The notes under the pieces: model-generated
The model's database searches: none
The model's input: the letters and a program-made list of their open reading frames with translations, nothing else
Told to the model about the DNA's origin: nothing
Shown here: piece by piece, positions 46,570-55,912 of the stretch
How positions within the stretch are numbered: the stretch's first letter is position 1
How the letters are laid out: each line of letters opens with the position of its first letter
Assembly (NCBI RefSeq): GCF_022788695.1
Contig: NZ_CP085154.1
Location: forward strand, 1,860,001-1,924,000
Reading direction: 5' to 3'
Origin: Pseudosulfitobacter sp. DSM 107133
GTDB taxonomy: Bacteria > Pseudomonadota > Alphaproteobacteria > Rhodobacterales > Rhodobacteraceae
DNA length: 64,000 bases
Made by a program: the position numbers and the translations under genes

Positions 46570-47097
46570 CTAGCGGCGCGACGTCCGCGCATTGCGCGCA
46601 CCGACCACGCGAATGGTGTGCACGCCACGCAATTGCTGCTCTGTCACCGCATGGGCGGCGGTCACAGTGCGCGTCGCTTCCGAGCCACCGGGGCGCGCAT
46701 TCGCGGGCAGGCGGCCTTCCAGCCGGTAGGACAAGACGCCGTCCACCGCTTCGTCGTCATCATTCTCCGGCGTAAGTTGAACCTCGTACAACCCTTGCGC
46801 GGGCGACACACCCGAAGCGCGGATGATTGCACCACCCGGCACCCGTTCGATCACCAGATCGGACACGGTGTCAATCGGTTGACCCTGATACACCTGTTGC
46901 TCGGCACGCTTGCGTTGAAACAGGCCGGTTCCACCGGTGGGAATCAGCGGGTTGGTATTTGCCTTGGGGGCCGTCGTGACCGTTTCCGACCGTGAATTGC
47001 CAAACCAGTTGAACGGATTGACGCGGCTGTCACGGACGGCAGCACATCCGCCAAGAGTCATGGACGAGATCAAAAGAGCGGAAACTGTGAGACGCAT
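46570..47097 (-). CDS. outer-membrane-type lipoprotein, unknown function (175 aa)
   Basis: The N-terminus MRLTVSALLISSMTLGGCAA is a lipoprotein signal with lipobox LGGC and acylated Cys18. Residues 19-70 are a flexible Asn/Pro/Thr-rich linker. The C-terminal half is a beta-rich domain with VSDLVIERVPGGAIIRASG. Serine-free positions after the cysteine (Ala-Ala) suggest sorting to the outer membrane. The function is unknown; the gene is conserved in roseobacters. Transcribed alone, convergent with rnd. Confidence 0.8.
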   Translation of the reverse strand: MRLTVSALLISSMTLGGCAAVRDSRVNPFNWFGNSRSETVTTAPKANTNPLIPTGGTGLFQRKRAEQQVYQGQPIDTVSDLVIERVPGGAIIRASGVSPAQGLYEVQLTPENDDDEAVDGVLSYRLEGRLPANARPGGSEATRTVTAAHAVTEQQLRGVHTIRVVGARNARTSRR

Positions 47098-47234
47098 ATC
47101 AGACTGCCTGTTGTTTGGCCTGTGTTAGCCCATCAGGCCCGTATTGAAAAGCGTGTTGAAAAGCATCATGCGCGGGGGGTGGACCTTTGGCCAGAGGCGT
47201 CTTACCTCCGTGCTGCAATCAGAGAGGTATTTTC

Positions 47235-47642
47235 ATGGCTCAAGCTGCCTTTGAAGAAATTGTTGAGGATTTCGAGTTTCTTGAAGATTGGGAAGACCGG
47301 TATCGCTATGTCATCGAACAGGGCAAGGCGATGGAGCCGCTGGACGCGGCGCTGAAAGTGCCTGCAACCAAGGTGGACGGCTGTGCCAGCCAGGTCTGGC
47401 TGCATCCGCAGATCGAGAGCGGGGTGTTCCGGTTTGACGGTGAAAGCGATGCGATGATCGTGAACGGTCTGATCGCGGTGCTGCGCAAGCTGTACAACGA
47501 TGTGCCGGTAAGCGCGGTTCTGGACGTGGATGCGCGGGGCGAGCTGGAGCGGCTTGGGTTGAATGACCACCTTTCGGCGCAACGTTCGAACGGGTTGCGG
47601 GCGATGATCGAACGGATCAGGCAGGTCGCAAAGGCGGCGTAG
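47235..47642 (+). CDS. sufE: SufE-family sulfur acceptor protein
   Basis: The 135-residue protein matches SufE: FEEIVEDFEFLEDWEDRYRYVIEQGKAM, the active-site Cys in KVDGCASQVWL, and a C-terminal LSAQRSNGLRAMIERIR. It accepts sulfane sulfur from the cysteine desulfurase SufS and stimulates it for Fe-S cluster assembly. The start is the ATG at 47235 behind AGAGAGG. No other suf gene is adjacent. Confidence 0.95.
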   Translation: MAQAAFEEIVEDFEFLEDWEDRYRYVIEQGKAMEPLDAALKVPATKVDGCASQVWLHPQIESGVFRFDGESDAMIVNGLIAVLRKLYNDVPVSAVLDVDARGELERLGLNDHLSAQRSNGLRAMIERIRQVAKAA

Positions 47643-47691
47643 GCGCGTGGCGTGATCGCGCGGGGTGATCGCGTGGCGTGAGCATGCAAAG

Positions 47692-47742
47692 ATCGGGGGC
47701 GCTGCCCCCGGACCCCCGGGATATTCAGGGCCAAAAGAAACC
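47692..47742. repeat. intergenic palindromic repeat, copy 2
   Basis: Reverse complement of the copy at 46498: GGGGGCGCTGCCCCC, then CCCCCGGGATATTCAGGGCC and AAAAGAAAC. It lies between convergent sufE and the DUF1638 gene and may serve as their shared terminator. Confidence 0.7.
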
Positions 47743-48404
47743 TAGAGCTTGGCAAGCTGGGCGGTCAGGTCGCCGTAGCCTGTGTAGCGGCGTTCGAATG
47801 CCAGCCCCAGGCGGTCGGCGGCGGCGCGGGCTTTTTCGGTCAGGGCGGGATCTTCGGTTTGTGCCTGATAGACCAGTTTTTCGTAATTGCCGAAATACAT
47901 GTCTCGAAGTTGCGGATGCCGGTCCAGACCCATCGGTTTGATGATGAAAGACTCGAACTGACGGACCAGAAAATCGGTCAGGTAGAAAGTTGTGATTTCA
48001 CTTTCACTTTGCTTCGTAAAACGTTCATTTCCTTCAAAAAAGCTATAACAGTGCGGCCCGGGAACCATCTCGACGCCCATCTCGGTGCAGGCGGCTTGCA
48101 ACTGGCCGCCGGTTCCGCAATCAGCATAGACGACAAAGATGCTGTCATAGGCATCGCGATGTTTGGCAACGCTTTCACGCACGGCGTCCGTGATCTTGTC
48201 GGGGTAAAGGTGATATTTCGCAGGCAGACAGGTCAGATCCATATGTGTCCAGCCGTTTGCCTTTTTCAGGTCAAGGATTTCGCGCGCCAATGCACCGCAG
48301 GCGATCAGCAGGATGCGGCCTGTGCCGACGGGGACGAGGCCCTCTTCGGTCAGCTGGTCAAGGTCGGGAAGGGTGTCGACGGGGTTTGTCACAATTCTAA
48401 CCAA
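47742..48404 (-). CDS. DUF1638 family protein (220 aa)
   Basis: The sequence matches DUF1638: ILLIACGALAREILDLKKANGW, LPAKYHLYPDKITDAV, IFVVYADCGTGGQL, PHCYSFFEGNE and TTFYLTDFLVRQFESFI. Conserved cysteines and histidines suggest a metal or cofactor role. Genes of this family are linked to corrinoid methyltransferase systems; a corrinoid protein gene and bmt lie 1-4 kb away here. The start may be the TTG at 48404 or the GTG at 48392. Confidence 0.85.
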   Translation of the reverse strand: MVRIVTNPVDTLPDLDQLTEEGLVPVGTGRILLIACGALAREILDLKKANGWTHMDLTCLPAKYHLYPDKITDAVRESVAKHRDAYDSIFVVYADCGTGGQLQAACTEMGVEMVPGPHCYSFFEGNERFTKQSESEITTFYLTDFLVRQFESFIIKPMGLDRHPQLRDMYFGNYEKLVYQAQTEDPALTEKARAAADRLGLAFERRYTGYGDLTAQLAKL

Positions 48405-48498
48405 TGCGTGTAGGGCATGTCACCGTCATTGCATGGTGACACATATGCAGCCTTAGTGAAGCTGTCAGATACGACATTTCAGACAAGGATGAAACACA

Positions 48499-48990
48499 AT
48501 GTCAATTTACTCTCAAAAAGCCGCTGTGAACACGGCCACGTTGGGGCTGATGTTTATTTCTGGTTGTTTCGCAACGATGGCCTTTGATCTGTGGGGGCAG
48601 GTGATTAGCCCCGGTCTGGGTTTTGCGAACCTGTCACCACACGGGTTGGCCAAAAGCCTGTTTGGCGCTCTGGGGCTGCCGAACGGGGATTTTGCGGGCT
48701 ATTTCATGCATTTCTATCTGGTGGGTCTGATCGGTTATCCCGTGGGCTGGTTGTTCATCTTCAAGCCGGTCTGGGATCGGGTGATCGGGCGCGGCCTGCC
48801 TTGGATCGTGCCCGCCGCGGTCTATGGTTTCGGCCTGTGGGTCTTTGCCATTGGCGGGATCACGGCAATCGCAGGTCTGCCGTTTTTCCTGAACTTCACC
48901 GGGATCACCTGGGTCGCGCTGGTGGGACACGTTCTGTATGGCATCGTCATGGTGGCGGTGATGGTCTGGCTGACCCGCTCCAGGGTCTGA
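48499..48990 (+). CDS. integral membrane protein, unknown (163 aa)
   Basis: Four membrane spans are visible: TATLGLMFISGCFATMAFDL, FYLVGLIGYPVGWLFIF, IVPAAVYGFGLWVFAIGGI and VALVGHVLYGIVMVAVMVW. The motif FDLWGQVISPGLGF recurs in related small roseobacter proteins as I remember them. The start is ATG 48499 with AAGGAT upstream. The function is unknown. Confidence 0.75.
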   Translation: MSIYSQKAAVNTATLGLMFISGCFATMAFDLWGQVISPGLGFANLSPHGLAKSLFGALGLPNGDFAGYFMHFYLVGLIGYPVGWLFIFKPVWDRVIGRGLPWIVPAAVYGFGLWVFAIGGITAIAGLPFFLNFTGITWVALVGHVLYGIVMVAVMVWLTRSRV

Positions 48991-48992
48991 TC

Positions 48993-49178
48993 CTAAGGGT
49001 CCTTGGTCCGGTCGCGCAGCAGCCGGACCAGCACAAAGGCCAGCAAAGCCAGAGAGACCAGGGCTGTGGCTGCCTGAGGCAGGCTGAAGGCAGCGGAGGC
49101 CAGCATGCCCAGCCACACGGTGACGGCGGCGGCGGCGATCACGACGGCAAGGATCAGGATAAGGCGGTTAAATGGCAT
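48993..49178 (-). CDS. small membrane protein (61 aa)
   Basis: The ATG at 49178 has AAAGGAG 5 bp upstream; the GTG at 49184 overlaps that site, so I exclude it. The protein has two hydrophobic spans, LILILAVVIAAAAVTVWLGM and ATALVSLALLAFVLVRLL, and a basic tail. Function unknown. It lies 2 bp from the convergent membrane protein gene. Confidence 0.6.
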   Translation of the reverse strand: MPFNRLILILAVVIAAAAVTVWLGMLASAAFSLPQAATALVSLALLAFVLVRLLRDRTKDP

Positions 49179-49223
49179 GGGCACTCCTTTGACCTTTATC
49201 TGGGGATGCGCGCGCCAAAAGAA

Positions 49224-49249
49224 AAGCCCCGCCGGAGGGGGCGGGGCTT
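49224..49249 (-). terminator. rho-independent-type terminator behind the corrinoid protein gene
   Basis: A perfect 10-bp stem, AAGCCCCGCC (49224-49233) and GGCGGGGCTT (49240-49249), with a 6-base loop. Read on the minus strand it is followed by TTCTTTTGG. It terminates the gene at 49271-49969. Confidence 0.85.
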
Positions 49250-49270
49250 GGTCGTTCAGACAGAAGGGTA

Positions 49271-49969
49271 TCAGGCGTTGGCGCTGTTGTGCTTGCGGCC
49301 CATGAAATCCTTGGCGGTTTCGACGGCCACGGCCGCGTCACGGCAATAGGCATCGGCACCGATGGCCTTGCCGAATTCCTCGTTCAGGGGGGCACCGCCC
49401 ACCAGCACGATATAATCTTCGCGCTTGCCCTGTTCGACCAGCGTGTCGATCACGACTTTCATGTAGGGCATTGTTGTTGTCAGCAAGGCGGACATGCCCA
49501 GAATGTCGGGGCCTTCGGTTTCCAGCGCTTCCATGTAGGTTTCAACCGGGTTGTTGATGCCCAGATCGACCACTTCAAAGCCTGCGCCTTCCATCATCAT
49601 GCCGACAAGGTTCTTGCCGATGTCGTGAATGTCGCCTTTGACCGTGCCGATCACCATCTTGCCAACGCGCGGTGCGCCGGTTTCGGCCAGTAGCGGCTTG
49701 AGAATGAACATGCCACCCTTCATCGCATTGGCGGCCAGAAGCACTTCGGGAACGAACAGGATGCCGTCGCGGAAGTCGGCGCCGACGATGGTCATGCCAC
49801 CCACCAGCGCTTTGGTCAGGATGTCATAGGGTTCCCACTTGCGTTCCAGCAGGATGTTCACACCTTCTTCGATCTCTTCTTTGAGACCGTCATAAAGGTC
49901 GTCGAACATCTGTTGAACCAGTTCTTCGTCGTCCAGTTCCGACAGGATGATATCGTCTTCGTCTGACAT
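49271..49969 (-). CDS. corrinoid (B12-binding) methyltransferase protein
   Basis: The 232-residue product starts at the ATG at 49969 (MSDEDDIILSELDDEEL). The N-terminal helical cap domain (YDGLKEEIEEGVNILLERKW) is followed by the B12-binding domain with GDIHDIGKNLV, where the His supplies the lower cobalt ligand (DxHxxG), then MSALLTTTMPYMK and VGGAPLNEEF. It carries methyl groups from a substrate methyltransferase to tetrahydrofolate or homocysteine. The related substrate methyltransferase is not in this window; bmt and DUF1638 neighbours suggest methylated amine or betaine metabolism. Confidence 0.92.
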   Translation of the reverse strand: MSDEDDIILSELDDEELVQQMFDDLYDGLKEEIEEGVNILLERKWEPYDILTKALVGGMTIVGADFRDGILFVPEVLLAANAMKGGMFILKPLLAETGAPRVGKMVIGTVKGDIHDIGKNLVGMMMEGAGFEVVDLGINNPVETYMEALETEGPDILGMSALLTTTMPYMKVVIDTLVEQGKREDYIVLVGGAPLNEEFGKAIGADAYCRDAAVAVETAKDFMGRKHNSANA

Positions 49970-50170
49970 GGGAAATCCTTTATTCCAGTCCGCAATCGGT
50001 TGCAGTTTCGCCTGTAATGACACAAAGCCCAAGGGTGACTGTCAAAATTACGACACACGCCGCGCGATGTGCGACTTAGAGGTTGTGAAAGCGACCTATA
50101 TGTCAAGCATGAAACGGTAAAGTGTCTTTTGCACTGGTACTTTGTTCTGCATTTGTTCTAGTGTGCTGCC

Positions 50171-51247
50171 ATGTCACGTCAAACCTATGCCATGCGGGCC
50201 CTCGGGCGCGGCTCTTCCAGCAACGACGTCAGCCGCTTTGATCGCCTCAGCCGGACCGAGGAGGATGACGGCTGGGATGCGGACAATGACTTGCCACCGC
50301 TGCGCACCGAGGTCAGTGTCGAGGTGCCGCGCAGCATCATCACCTATAACAAATCGCCCGATCTGCCGTTTGACCGGTCGATCAACGTTTATCGCGGTTG
50401 CGAACATGGCTGTGTCTATTGTTTCGCGCGGCCCAGCCATGCTTATCTGGGCCTGTCGCCGGGGCTGGATTTCGAAACCCGGCTGATCGCGCGCCCCGAT
50501 GCGCCGCAAGTGTTACTGCGTGAACTGGCGGCAAAGCGTTACAAGGTGGCGCCGATTGCGATGGGGACGAACACAGATCCCTATCAGCCGATCGAGCGGG
50601 AACACGGTATCACGCGGGCCTGTTTGCAGGTGTTGTCGGATGCGGAACACCCGGTGGCCATCGTGACCAAGGGCACGCTGATCGAACGCGACATCGACAT
50701 CCTGTCGGACATGGCGCGGCGGGGGCTGGTGCGTGTGGGCATTTCCGTCACCACGCTGGACGCGCGCCTGTCGCGGTTGATGGAGCCGCGGGTGCCTGCT
50801 CCGAAGCGGCGGCTGGCGACGATCCGGCGGCTGGCGCAGGCGGGCATTCCGGTGCGGGTCATGGCCTCGCCCATGATTCCCGCGCTGAGTGATCCCGAGC
50901 TTGAGGCCATTCTGGCCGCGGGCAAGGACGCAGGTGCGCGCTCGGCCAGCTGGATCATGCTGCGCCTGCCGCGCGAGGTGTCGCCGCTGGTGCAGGAGTG
51001 GCTGGCGCAGCATTATCCCGACCGTGCGGGGCGGATCATGGCGCGACTGCGCGAGATGCACGGCGGGGCAGATTATGATTCCCGCTGGGGGCAACGGATG
51101 CGCGGCACCGGACCCTATGCCGAGATGGTGGCGCAGCGGTTCAGGGTGGCGGTCAAGCGGTTGGGTCTGCAAACCGCAGGCACGCCGATGCGCTGCGATC
51201 TGTTCCGGCCCCCGGTGTTGCCGGGGGCGCAGATGTCGTTGTTCTGA
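50171..51247 (+). CDS. PA0069-type radical SAM protein (358 aa)
   Basis: The radical SAM cluster motif is RGCEHGCVYCFARPSH (Cys-x3-Cys-x2-Cys). The following GLDFETRLIARPDAPQVLLREL and GTNTDPYQPIE fit the PA0069 / SplB-related family. Substrate unknown. The start is the ATG at 50171. It is convergent with bmt, with only 1 bp between the genes. GC-rich core gene. Confidence 0.9.
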   Translation: MSRQTYAMRALGRGSSSNDVSRFDRLSRTEEDDGWDADNDLPPLRTEVSVEVPRSIITYNKSPDLPFDRSINVYRGCEHGCVYCFARPSHAYLGLSPGLDFETRLIARPDAPQVLLRELAAKRYKVAPIAMGTNTDPYQPIEREHGITRACLQVLSDAEHPVAIVTKGTLIERDIDILSDMARRGLVRVGISVTTLDARLSRLMEPRVPAPKRRLATIRRLAQAGIPVRVMASPMIPALSDPELEAILAAGKDAGARSASWIMLRLPREVSPLVQEWLAQHYPDRAGRIMARLREMHGGADYDSRWGQRMRGTGPYAEMVAQRFRVAVKRLGLQTAGTPMRCDLFRPPVLPGAQMSLF

Positions 51248-52267
51248 CTACGTCCGGCTGCGCCGGTTGCGGCTGCGGCGTTGCGGTGCGTCGGACTGGT
51301 CGCCGGTGCCGTCGTTCTCTGAGGAAAACGCGCCCAGCTTGGCGACGATCTCTTCCAACAGCGGCGCGTCGCCCTTGGGCCGTGTGTCCAGCGCCTCGCG
51401 CATGGCGCGCAGGTGGTCGGGCATGGTGCCGCAGCAGCCGCCAATAATCCGCGCGCCACAGTTGCGCGCCATCACGGCGTAATCGGCCATCAGGTCGGGC
51501 GTGCCATCATAGTGGATGTGGCCGTCGTGGTATTTGGGAATGCCCGCGTTGCCTTTGGCAATGATCGGGCGAGTGGGGCCGGCGGCGACAAAGCCCAGCA
51601 CGGTGCGCAGCAGGTCGGACGAGCCGGTGCCGCAGTTGGCGCCGAACGCCATCGGTGCGTTTTCCAGTTCCTGCACCAGTTCCACCATGCCTTCGCTGGT
51701 CAGGCCCATCATGGTGCGCCCAGCGGTGTCAAAGCTCATGGTGCCGCACCAGTCCAGACCGGCCAGCGCGAAGCCTTCGGCTGCGGCGCGATATTCCTCG
51801 GGGGCGGAAATGGTTTCGAGCCAGCCGACATCGGCACCGCCTGCTTTCAGCCCGTCAGCGGTTTCATGGAACATCTCGACCGCAACGGCGTGGCTTAGCG
51901 CGCCGACAGGCTCCATGATCTCGCCCGTCGGGCCGACAGAACCCGCCACAACGACGGGGCGGCCTGCGGTGTCGGCCACTTCGCGGGCAATCTCGGCGGA
52001 AATGCGTGACAGGGCGTGGGCGCGTTTTTCGGCACCGTGCAGTTTCAGACGCGAGGCATTGGCCCCGAAAGAGTTGGTCAGGAAAATATCCGATCCCGCC
52101 TCAACCGCACCGCGATACAGCGTGGTGATCCGGTCGGGGTGTTCCTCGTTCCACATCTCGGGGGCGTCGCCGGACATCAGCCCCATGTTGAACAGATTTG
52201 TGCCCGTGGCACCATCCGCCAGCAAGGTGTCGTGGGTTTCAAGCAGTTTGCTCAGTAAATTTGTCAT
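51248..52267 (-). CDS. bmt: betaine-homocysteine S-methyltransferase
   Basis: The 339-residue protein belongs to the homocysteine S-methyltransferase family: DGATGTNLF at the start and zinc ligands in FGANCGTG and GGCCGTMPDH. It transfers a methyl group from glycine betaine (or a related donor) to homocysteine, giving methionine and dimethylglycine. This Roseobacter-type Bmt form is about 330-340 residues, shorter than animal BHMT. The C-terminal tail is Arg/Asn/Ser-rich. The start ATG is at 52267. It lies 39 bp behind the MprF-like gene on the same strand. Confidence 0.9.
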   Translation of the reverse strand: MTNLLSKLLETHDTLLADGATGTNLFNMGLMSGDAPEMWNEEHPDRITTLYRGAVEAGSDIFLTNSFGANASRLKLHGAEKRAHALSRISAEIAREVADTAGRPVVVAGSVGPTGEIMEPVGALSHAVAVEMFHETADGLKAGGADVGWLETISAPEEYRAAAEGFALAGLDWCGTMSFDTAGRTMMGLTSEGMVELVQELENAPMAFGANCGTGSSDLLRTVLGFVAAGPTRPIIAKGNAGIPKYHDGHIHYDGTPDLMADYAVMARNCGARIIGGCCGTMPDHLRAMREALDTRPKGDAPLLEEIVAKLGAFSSENDGTGDQSDAPQRRSRNRRSRT

Positions 52268-52306
52268 CTTGGGGCCTTCCTCGCGCGCGCGTTACCGCTT
52301 CATTTG

Positions 52307-54187
52307 TCACGAAGTGCGGCGGCTGGCCACCTCATAATTCTCATCACGATCATGAGCTTTGGCCGCGACGGGCTTGGCGGGCAGGTGGACGGCGCGCGTG
52401 ATATCGGCCAGTGCCAGTGCCAAAACAGGCCAGTTCGGGGCGGCAGCATAGGCCGGTTGCCAACGCGGGGAAAAGCAGGATTTGAACTGGCGCAGGCCTG
52501 AACCGCCGCCTCGGGCCACCATTTGCGTCCCGATCCAGTGCCACAGGCGGCCGGACGACTTCGGGCAGGCCGGTATCGCCGCAAGGCTGACCTGTGCGAT
52601 GCCGGTCGCGCGGGCGGCACAGATGGCGGCATCGACCAGCGCGAACATGCTGCCGTCAGGCAGGTCATCGACATGGCGCACCAGATCAAGGCACCAGTCG
52701 TCAAGGCCGCTGTGAAAGGTCACATAGCCCACAAGGCGGCCGTGCACATGGGCCAGAAAACAGTGTTGGGTGCCGACATATCCGGTTTCGAACTGGCCCA
52801 TGGTGCCGCCCCGCGCGCGTCCATGGCTGGCCTGCTATGCAGCATCGACGCGGGCCATCTCGGCCAGTGGCAAGGCGCGGGTATAGCTGACAACGACACC
52901 TGATTTTTCAGCGGCGCGCAACTTGCGCCGCAGGCGGCGAAAGGCGGGACGGCTGGTGTCATAGCGGTCGGTCGCAATCAGCGCCTCATCCGCGATGTGC
53001 ATGACCGCCCAACCGGCACGCCGGGCCGTTGCCGCCGTGCGCGCGCCGCATTTGTACAATGCGGGCAGGCGGCTTTGACTGCGGGCAAGGCAGCGCAGGG
53101 TGTTCAGCCCCGTTTCAGTACGGCCCGCAAGCGGGTCGCCAAGGGCGGTCAGGGTTTGCGCCGTCGGCCAAAGGGCGAGTGTTGCGCCGTGACGGGACAC
53201 GGCCTGCGCACCGTTCTGGCGCATCACGCCCAATTCGGCAGGCCATGCGGCAGATACCGCAAGAGGGACAGGCGCGGGCGGAATTGTCCTTGTGTTCTTC
53301 AAAGGGCGCGCCAGTGCAACAGCGGCCAGCAGTGCCGGCAGCGCATAATAGATCAGACGAAAGGCCACGATACTGCCCAGCACATCGGCGGCAGGCAAAT
53401 GCGGCATCAGTCCCAGCATCATCAGCTCGAACGGGCCAACGCCCCCCGGTGTGTTCGAAATCAAAGCCGTGCCAAGCGCCAGCAGGAACAGCGGCAGGAA
53501 TTGGGCCGGGCTGACATCGGCCCCAGCGGGCAGCAGGACATAGAGCGCGCCGGCCGCACAGACCGTATCAACCGCCGTCCACAGCAGGATTGCACCTGAC
53601 GCGGGCAGGGTGGGCAGATGTACCTGCCGACTGCGCAGGCGCAGAACGGGGCAGAAGAATTGCAGGCCCACAACAGCCGCAGCAACCGCCAGCCCCGCGA
53701 GGGCAGGCCAGAAAGTCCAGTCCGGGGCCGGCAGCAGCAGACAGGCAAGGGCGGTGACAGCTGCCCAGCCCGCGATAAACGACACCGAGACAAAAGCGCT
53801 GAGCCGCAAGGCTTCGCCAAGTGACAGATCGGCCAGCAGGCGCCAGCGTGCCAGTGCCCCGCTGATCACCCCGACACCCAGCGTTTGGGCCAGCGCAATA
53901 GATGCGGTGCCGGCGATGCGTGCGGGCCGGTCGCGCAGCTGCGTGCCCAGATGCCGGTGGGCAACGCCGTCATAACGCCCCACGGCCCACAGGCTGGCCA
54001 TGCTTAGCCCCAGCGCAAGCGCCCAGATCGTTGGCCGCACTTGCACCACATGGGCCCAGATCGCCCCCGAAGCGCCCGGTTCCAGCCTCTGCGCCAGCAT
54101 CCACAGACACACAGTTAGAAGGGCTACAGGTATCAGCAGGCGCAAGGCCAGTTGCAGCGTTGCGTTCGACATCAGAAAATGTGGCAC
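52307..54187 (-). pseudogene. MprF-like lysyltransferase-family gene with in-frame amber codon
   Basis: The frame (627 codons from a GTG at 54187 with GGGGGA 6 bp upstream) holds an N-terminal membrane domain of about seven to eight spans with NTPGGVGPFELMMLG, the flippase-type UPF0104 segment, then a soluble domain like the DUF2156 aminoacyl-phosphatidylglycerol synthase. A TAG at 52835-52837 stands where Trp is expected (RVDAA-stop-QASHGRARGGTMGQFETGYVG). The rest continues in frame to 52307. The family adds an amino acid to phosphatidylglycerol or makes ornithine lipid. Without readthrough the C-terminal 176 residues, part of the catalytic domain, are lost. It may be a recent mutation or a sequencing error. 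Confidence 0.8.
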
Positions 54188-54263
54188 GAGCTGTCCCCCT
54201 GATTGCACCCGCCACAGGGGTTAGACGATCAGGATTGCGCAGGACTTAACGCCGGACATGAAA

Positions 54264-54290
54264 ACGGCGCACAGCAGGGCTGCACGCCGT
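54264..54290 (-). terminator. hairpin downstream of the DUF1476 gene
   Basis: ACGGCG (54264-54269) and CGCCGT (54285-54290) enclose an inner CAGC/GCTG pairing. It lies 44 bp beyond the DUF1476 stop on the minus strand. A short T-run is absent, so it is a tentative terminator. Confidence 0.5.
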
Positions 54291-54333
54291 CTTTGTGACA
54301 AGGGTTTGATTAAACCCGTTGCCTAAATCGCGT

Positions 54334-54654
54334 TCAGTCTTTGACTTCGGTCATGATCTGGACCTTGGCTTCGGCCATCAGCTGGACCATTTTGGTGCGA
54401 ATGGTCACCTCGTCGGCCTTGTCGCCCAGATCCGAGGAAACCTTGCGGTACACATCCTCGTCGCCGGCTTCTTCAAAATCGGATTTTACAACTTCGACCG
54501 CATAGGCATTGGCTTCTTCGCCGGTTTTTCCCAGCAATTCAGCCGCCCAAAGGCCAAGCAGCTTGTTGCGTCGGGCTTCGGCCTTGAACTGCATTTCCGC
54601 ATCATGGGCGAATTTCGATTCAAAAGCGTGCTCGCGTTCGTCAAATGTCGTCAT
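54334..54654 (-). CDS. DUF1476 protein, ATPase inhibitor subunit zeta
   Basis: The start is the ATG at 54654 (MTTFDEREHAFESKFAHDAEM). The 106-residue protein matches the alphaproteobacterial zeta subunit (DUF1476), known in Paracoccus to block ATP hydrolysis by F1 through an inhibitory N-terminal segment. Conserved blocks: FDEREHAFESKFAHD, RNKLLGLWAAELLG and VRRKV-like DEDVYRKV. It is divergent from purC across 175 bp, an arrangement usual in Rhodobacteraceae. Confidence 0.93.
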   Translation of the reverse strand: MTTFDEREHAFESKFAHDAEMQFKAEARRNKLLGLWAAELLGKTGEEANAYAVEVVKSDFEEAGDEDVYRKVSSDLGDKADEVTIRTKMVQLMAEAKVQIMTEVKD

Positions 54655-54829
54655 GGCCGTTCCTTTGATTTCAGTCGTCTCTGTTTTGAATATGCGACCT
54701 GTTCCACAGCCAAACAAGTCCTCAGATTACGTCGGTGAATCGCGTGTTCCTTGCGACTGTGCCGCCCTTGCACTAAGAGGACGCTAACGTGACAGGGACT
54801 CGGCCCCGTCAACACTAAGGGGAACGTCA

Positions 54830-55591
54830 ATGGCGCGGCGCAAAAAGATTTACGAAGGCAAAGCCAAAATTCTGTATGAAGGCCCAGAACCGGGCACAAT
54901 TGTACAATATTTCAAGGACGACGCCACCGCGTTCAACGCCCAGAAAAAGGACGTGATCGAAGGCAAGGGCGTGTTGAACAACCGTCTGAGCGAATTCTTC
55001 ATGACCGGCCTTGCGCAGATCGGCGTGCCGACGCATTTCATCAAACGCATCAACATGCGCGAACAATTGTGTCGTTCCTGCGAGATTATTCCGCTGGAAG
55101 TGATCGTGCGCAATTATGCCGCAGGCTCGATGAGCAAACGTCTGGGCATCGAAGAGGGGACACAACTGCCGCGTCCCATCGTCGAATATTGCTACAAGGA
55201 CGACGCGCTGGGTGATCCGCTGGTGACAGAAGAACATATCGCCGCCTTTGGCTGGGCCAGCCAGCAGGACATGGATGATATTCTCAGCCTTGCGCTGCGG
55301 GTCAACGATTTCATGTCCGGCGTGATGCTGGCCGTGGGGATCAAGCTGGTCGATTTCAAAATCGAGATCGGCCGCGTTTATGACGGTGATTTCCAGCGTC
55401 TGATCGTTGCGGACGAAATCAGCCCGGATTCGTGCCGTCTGTGGGATATGGAAACCGGCCAAAAGCTGGACAAGGACGTGTTCCGCCGCGATCTGGGCAA
55501 CCTGACCGACGCCTATACCGAAGTGGCGCGGCGGCTGGGAGTTCTGCCCAAGAACGCATCACCCATCACCAAACCGACGCTGATCAACTAG
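54830..55591 (+). CDS. purC: phosphoribosylaminoimidazole-succinocarboxamide synthase
   Basis: This 253-residue enzyme makes SAICAR from CAIR and aspartate. Visible: [28 protein letters not shown], the [21 protein letters not shown] block and VDFKIEIGR. The start is ATG 54830, with AAGGGGAA upstream. It heads the purC-purS-purQ cluster, with 58 bp to purS. Confidence 0.97.
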   Translation: MARRKKIYEGKAKILYEGPEPGTIVQYFKDDATAFNAQKKDVIEGKGVLNNRLSEFFMTGLAQIGVPTHFIKRINMREQLCRSCEIIPLEVIVRNYAAGSMSKRLGIEEGTQLPRPIVEYCYKDDALGDPLVTEEHIAAFGWASQQDMDDILSLALRVNDFMSGVMLAVGIKLVDFKIEIGRVYDGDFQRLIVADEISPDSCRLWDMETGQKLDKDVFRRDLGNLTDAYTEVARRLGVLPKNASPITKPTLIN

Positions 55592-55649
55592 GATCGGCGG
55601 CGGTCTGCGACTTTACGAACGACACGAAAACGAAAAGGACCACGGCGCG

Positions 55650-55880
55650 ATGAAAGCTCGGGTACATGTGATGTTGAAAAACGGGGTTCTGGACCCGCAA
55701 GGCGAGGCGGTGCGTCATGCATTGGGCGCGCTTGGCTTTGACGGCGTGAACGGCGTGCGTCAGGGCAAGGTGATCGAACTGGATCTGGCCGAGGGGGCAA
55801 CCGAGGCAGATGTGACCGCCATGTGCGAAAAGCTGCTGGCAAACACAGTGATCGAATCCTATTCGGTCGAGATCGGCTAA
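55650..55880 (+). CDS. purS: FGAM synthase subunit PurS
   Basis: The 76-residue protein is full length for PurS: MKARVHVMLKNGVLDPQGEA, VNGVRQGKVIELDL and SVEIG. It forms the FGAM synthase complex with PurQ and PurL. It starts at ATG 55650, after a weak GAAAAGGA site. PurL is not in this window. Confidence 0.96.
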   Translation: MKARVHVMLKNGVLDPQGEAVRHALGALGFDGVNGVRQGKVIELDLAEGATEADVTAMCEKLLANTVIESYSVEIG

Positions 55881-55912
55881 GGCGCACCCGCGCTGCGACA
55901 AGGAACGTCCCC

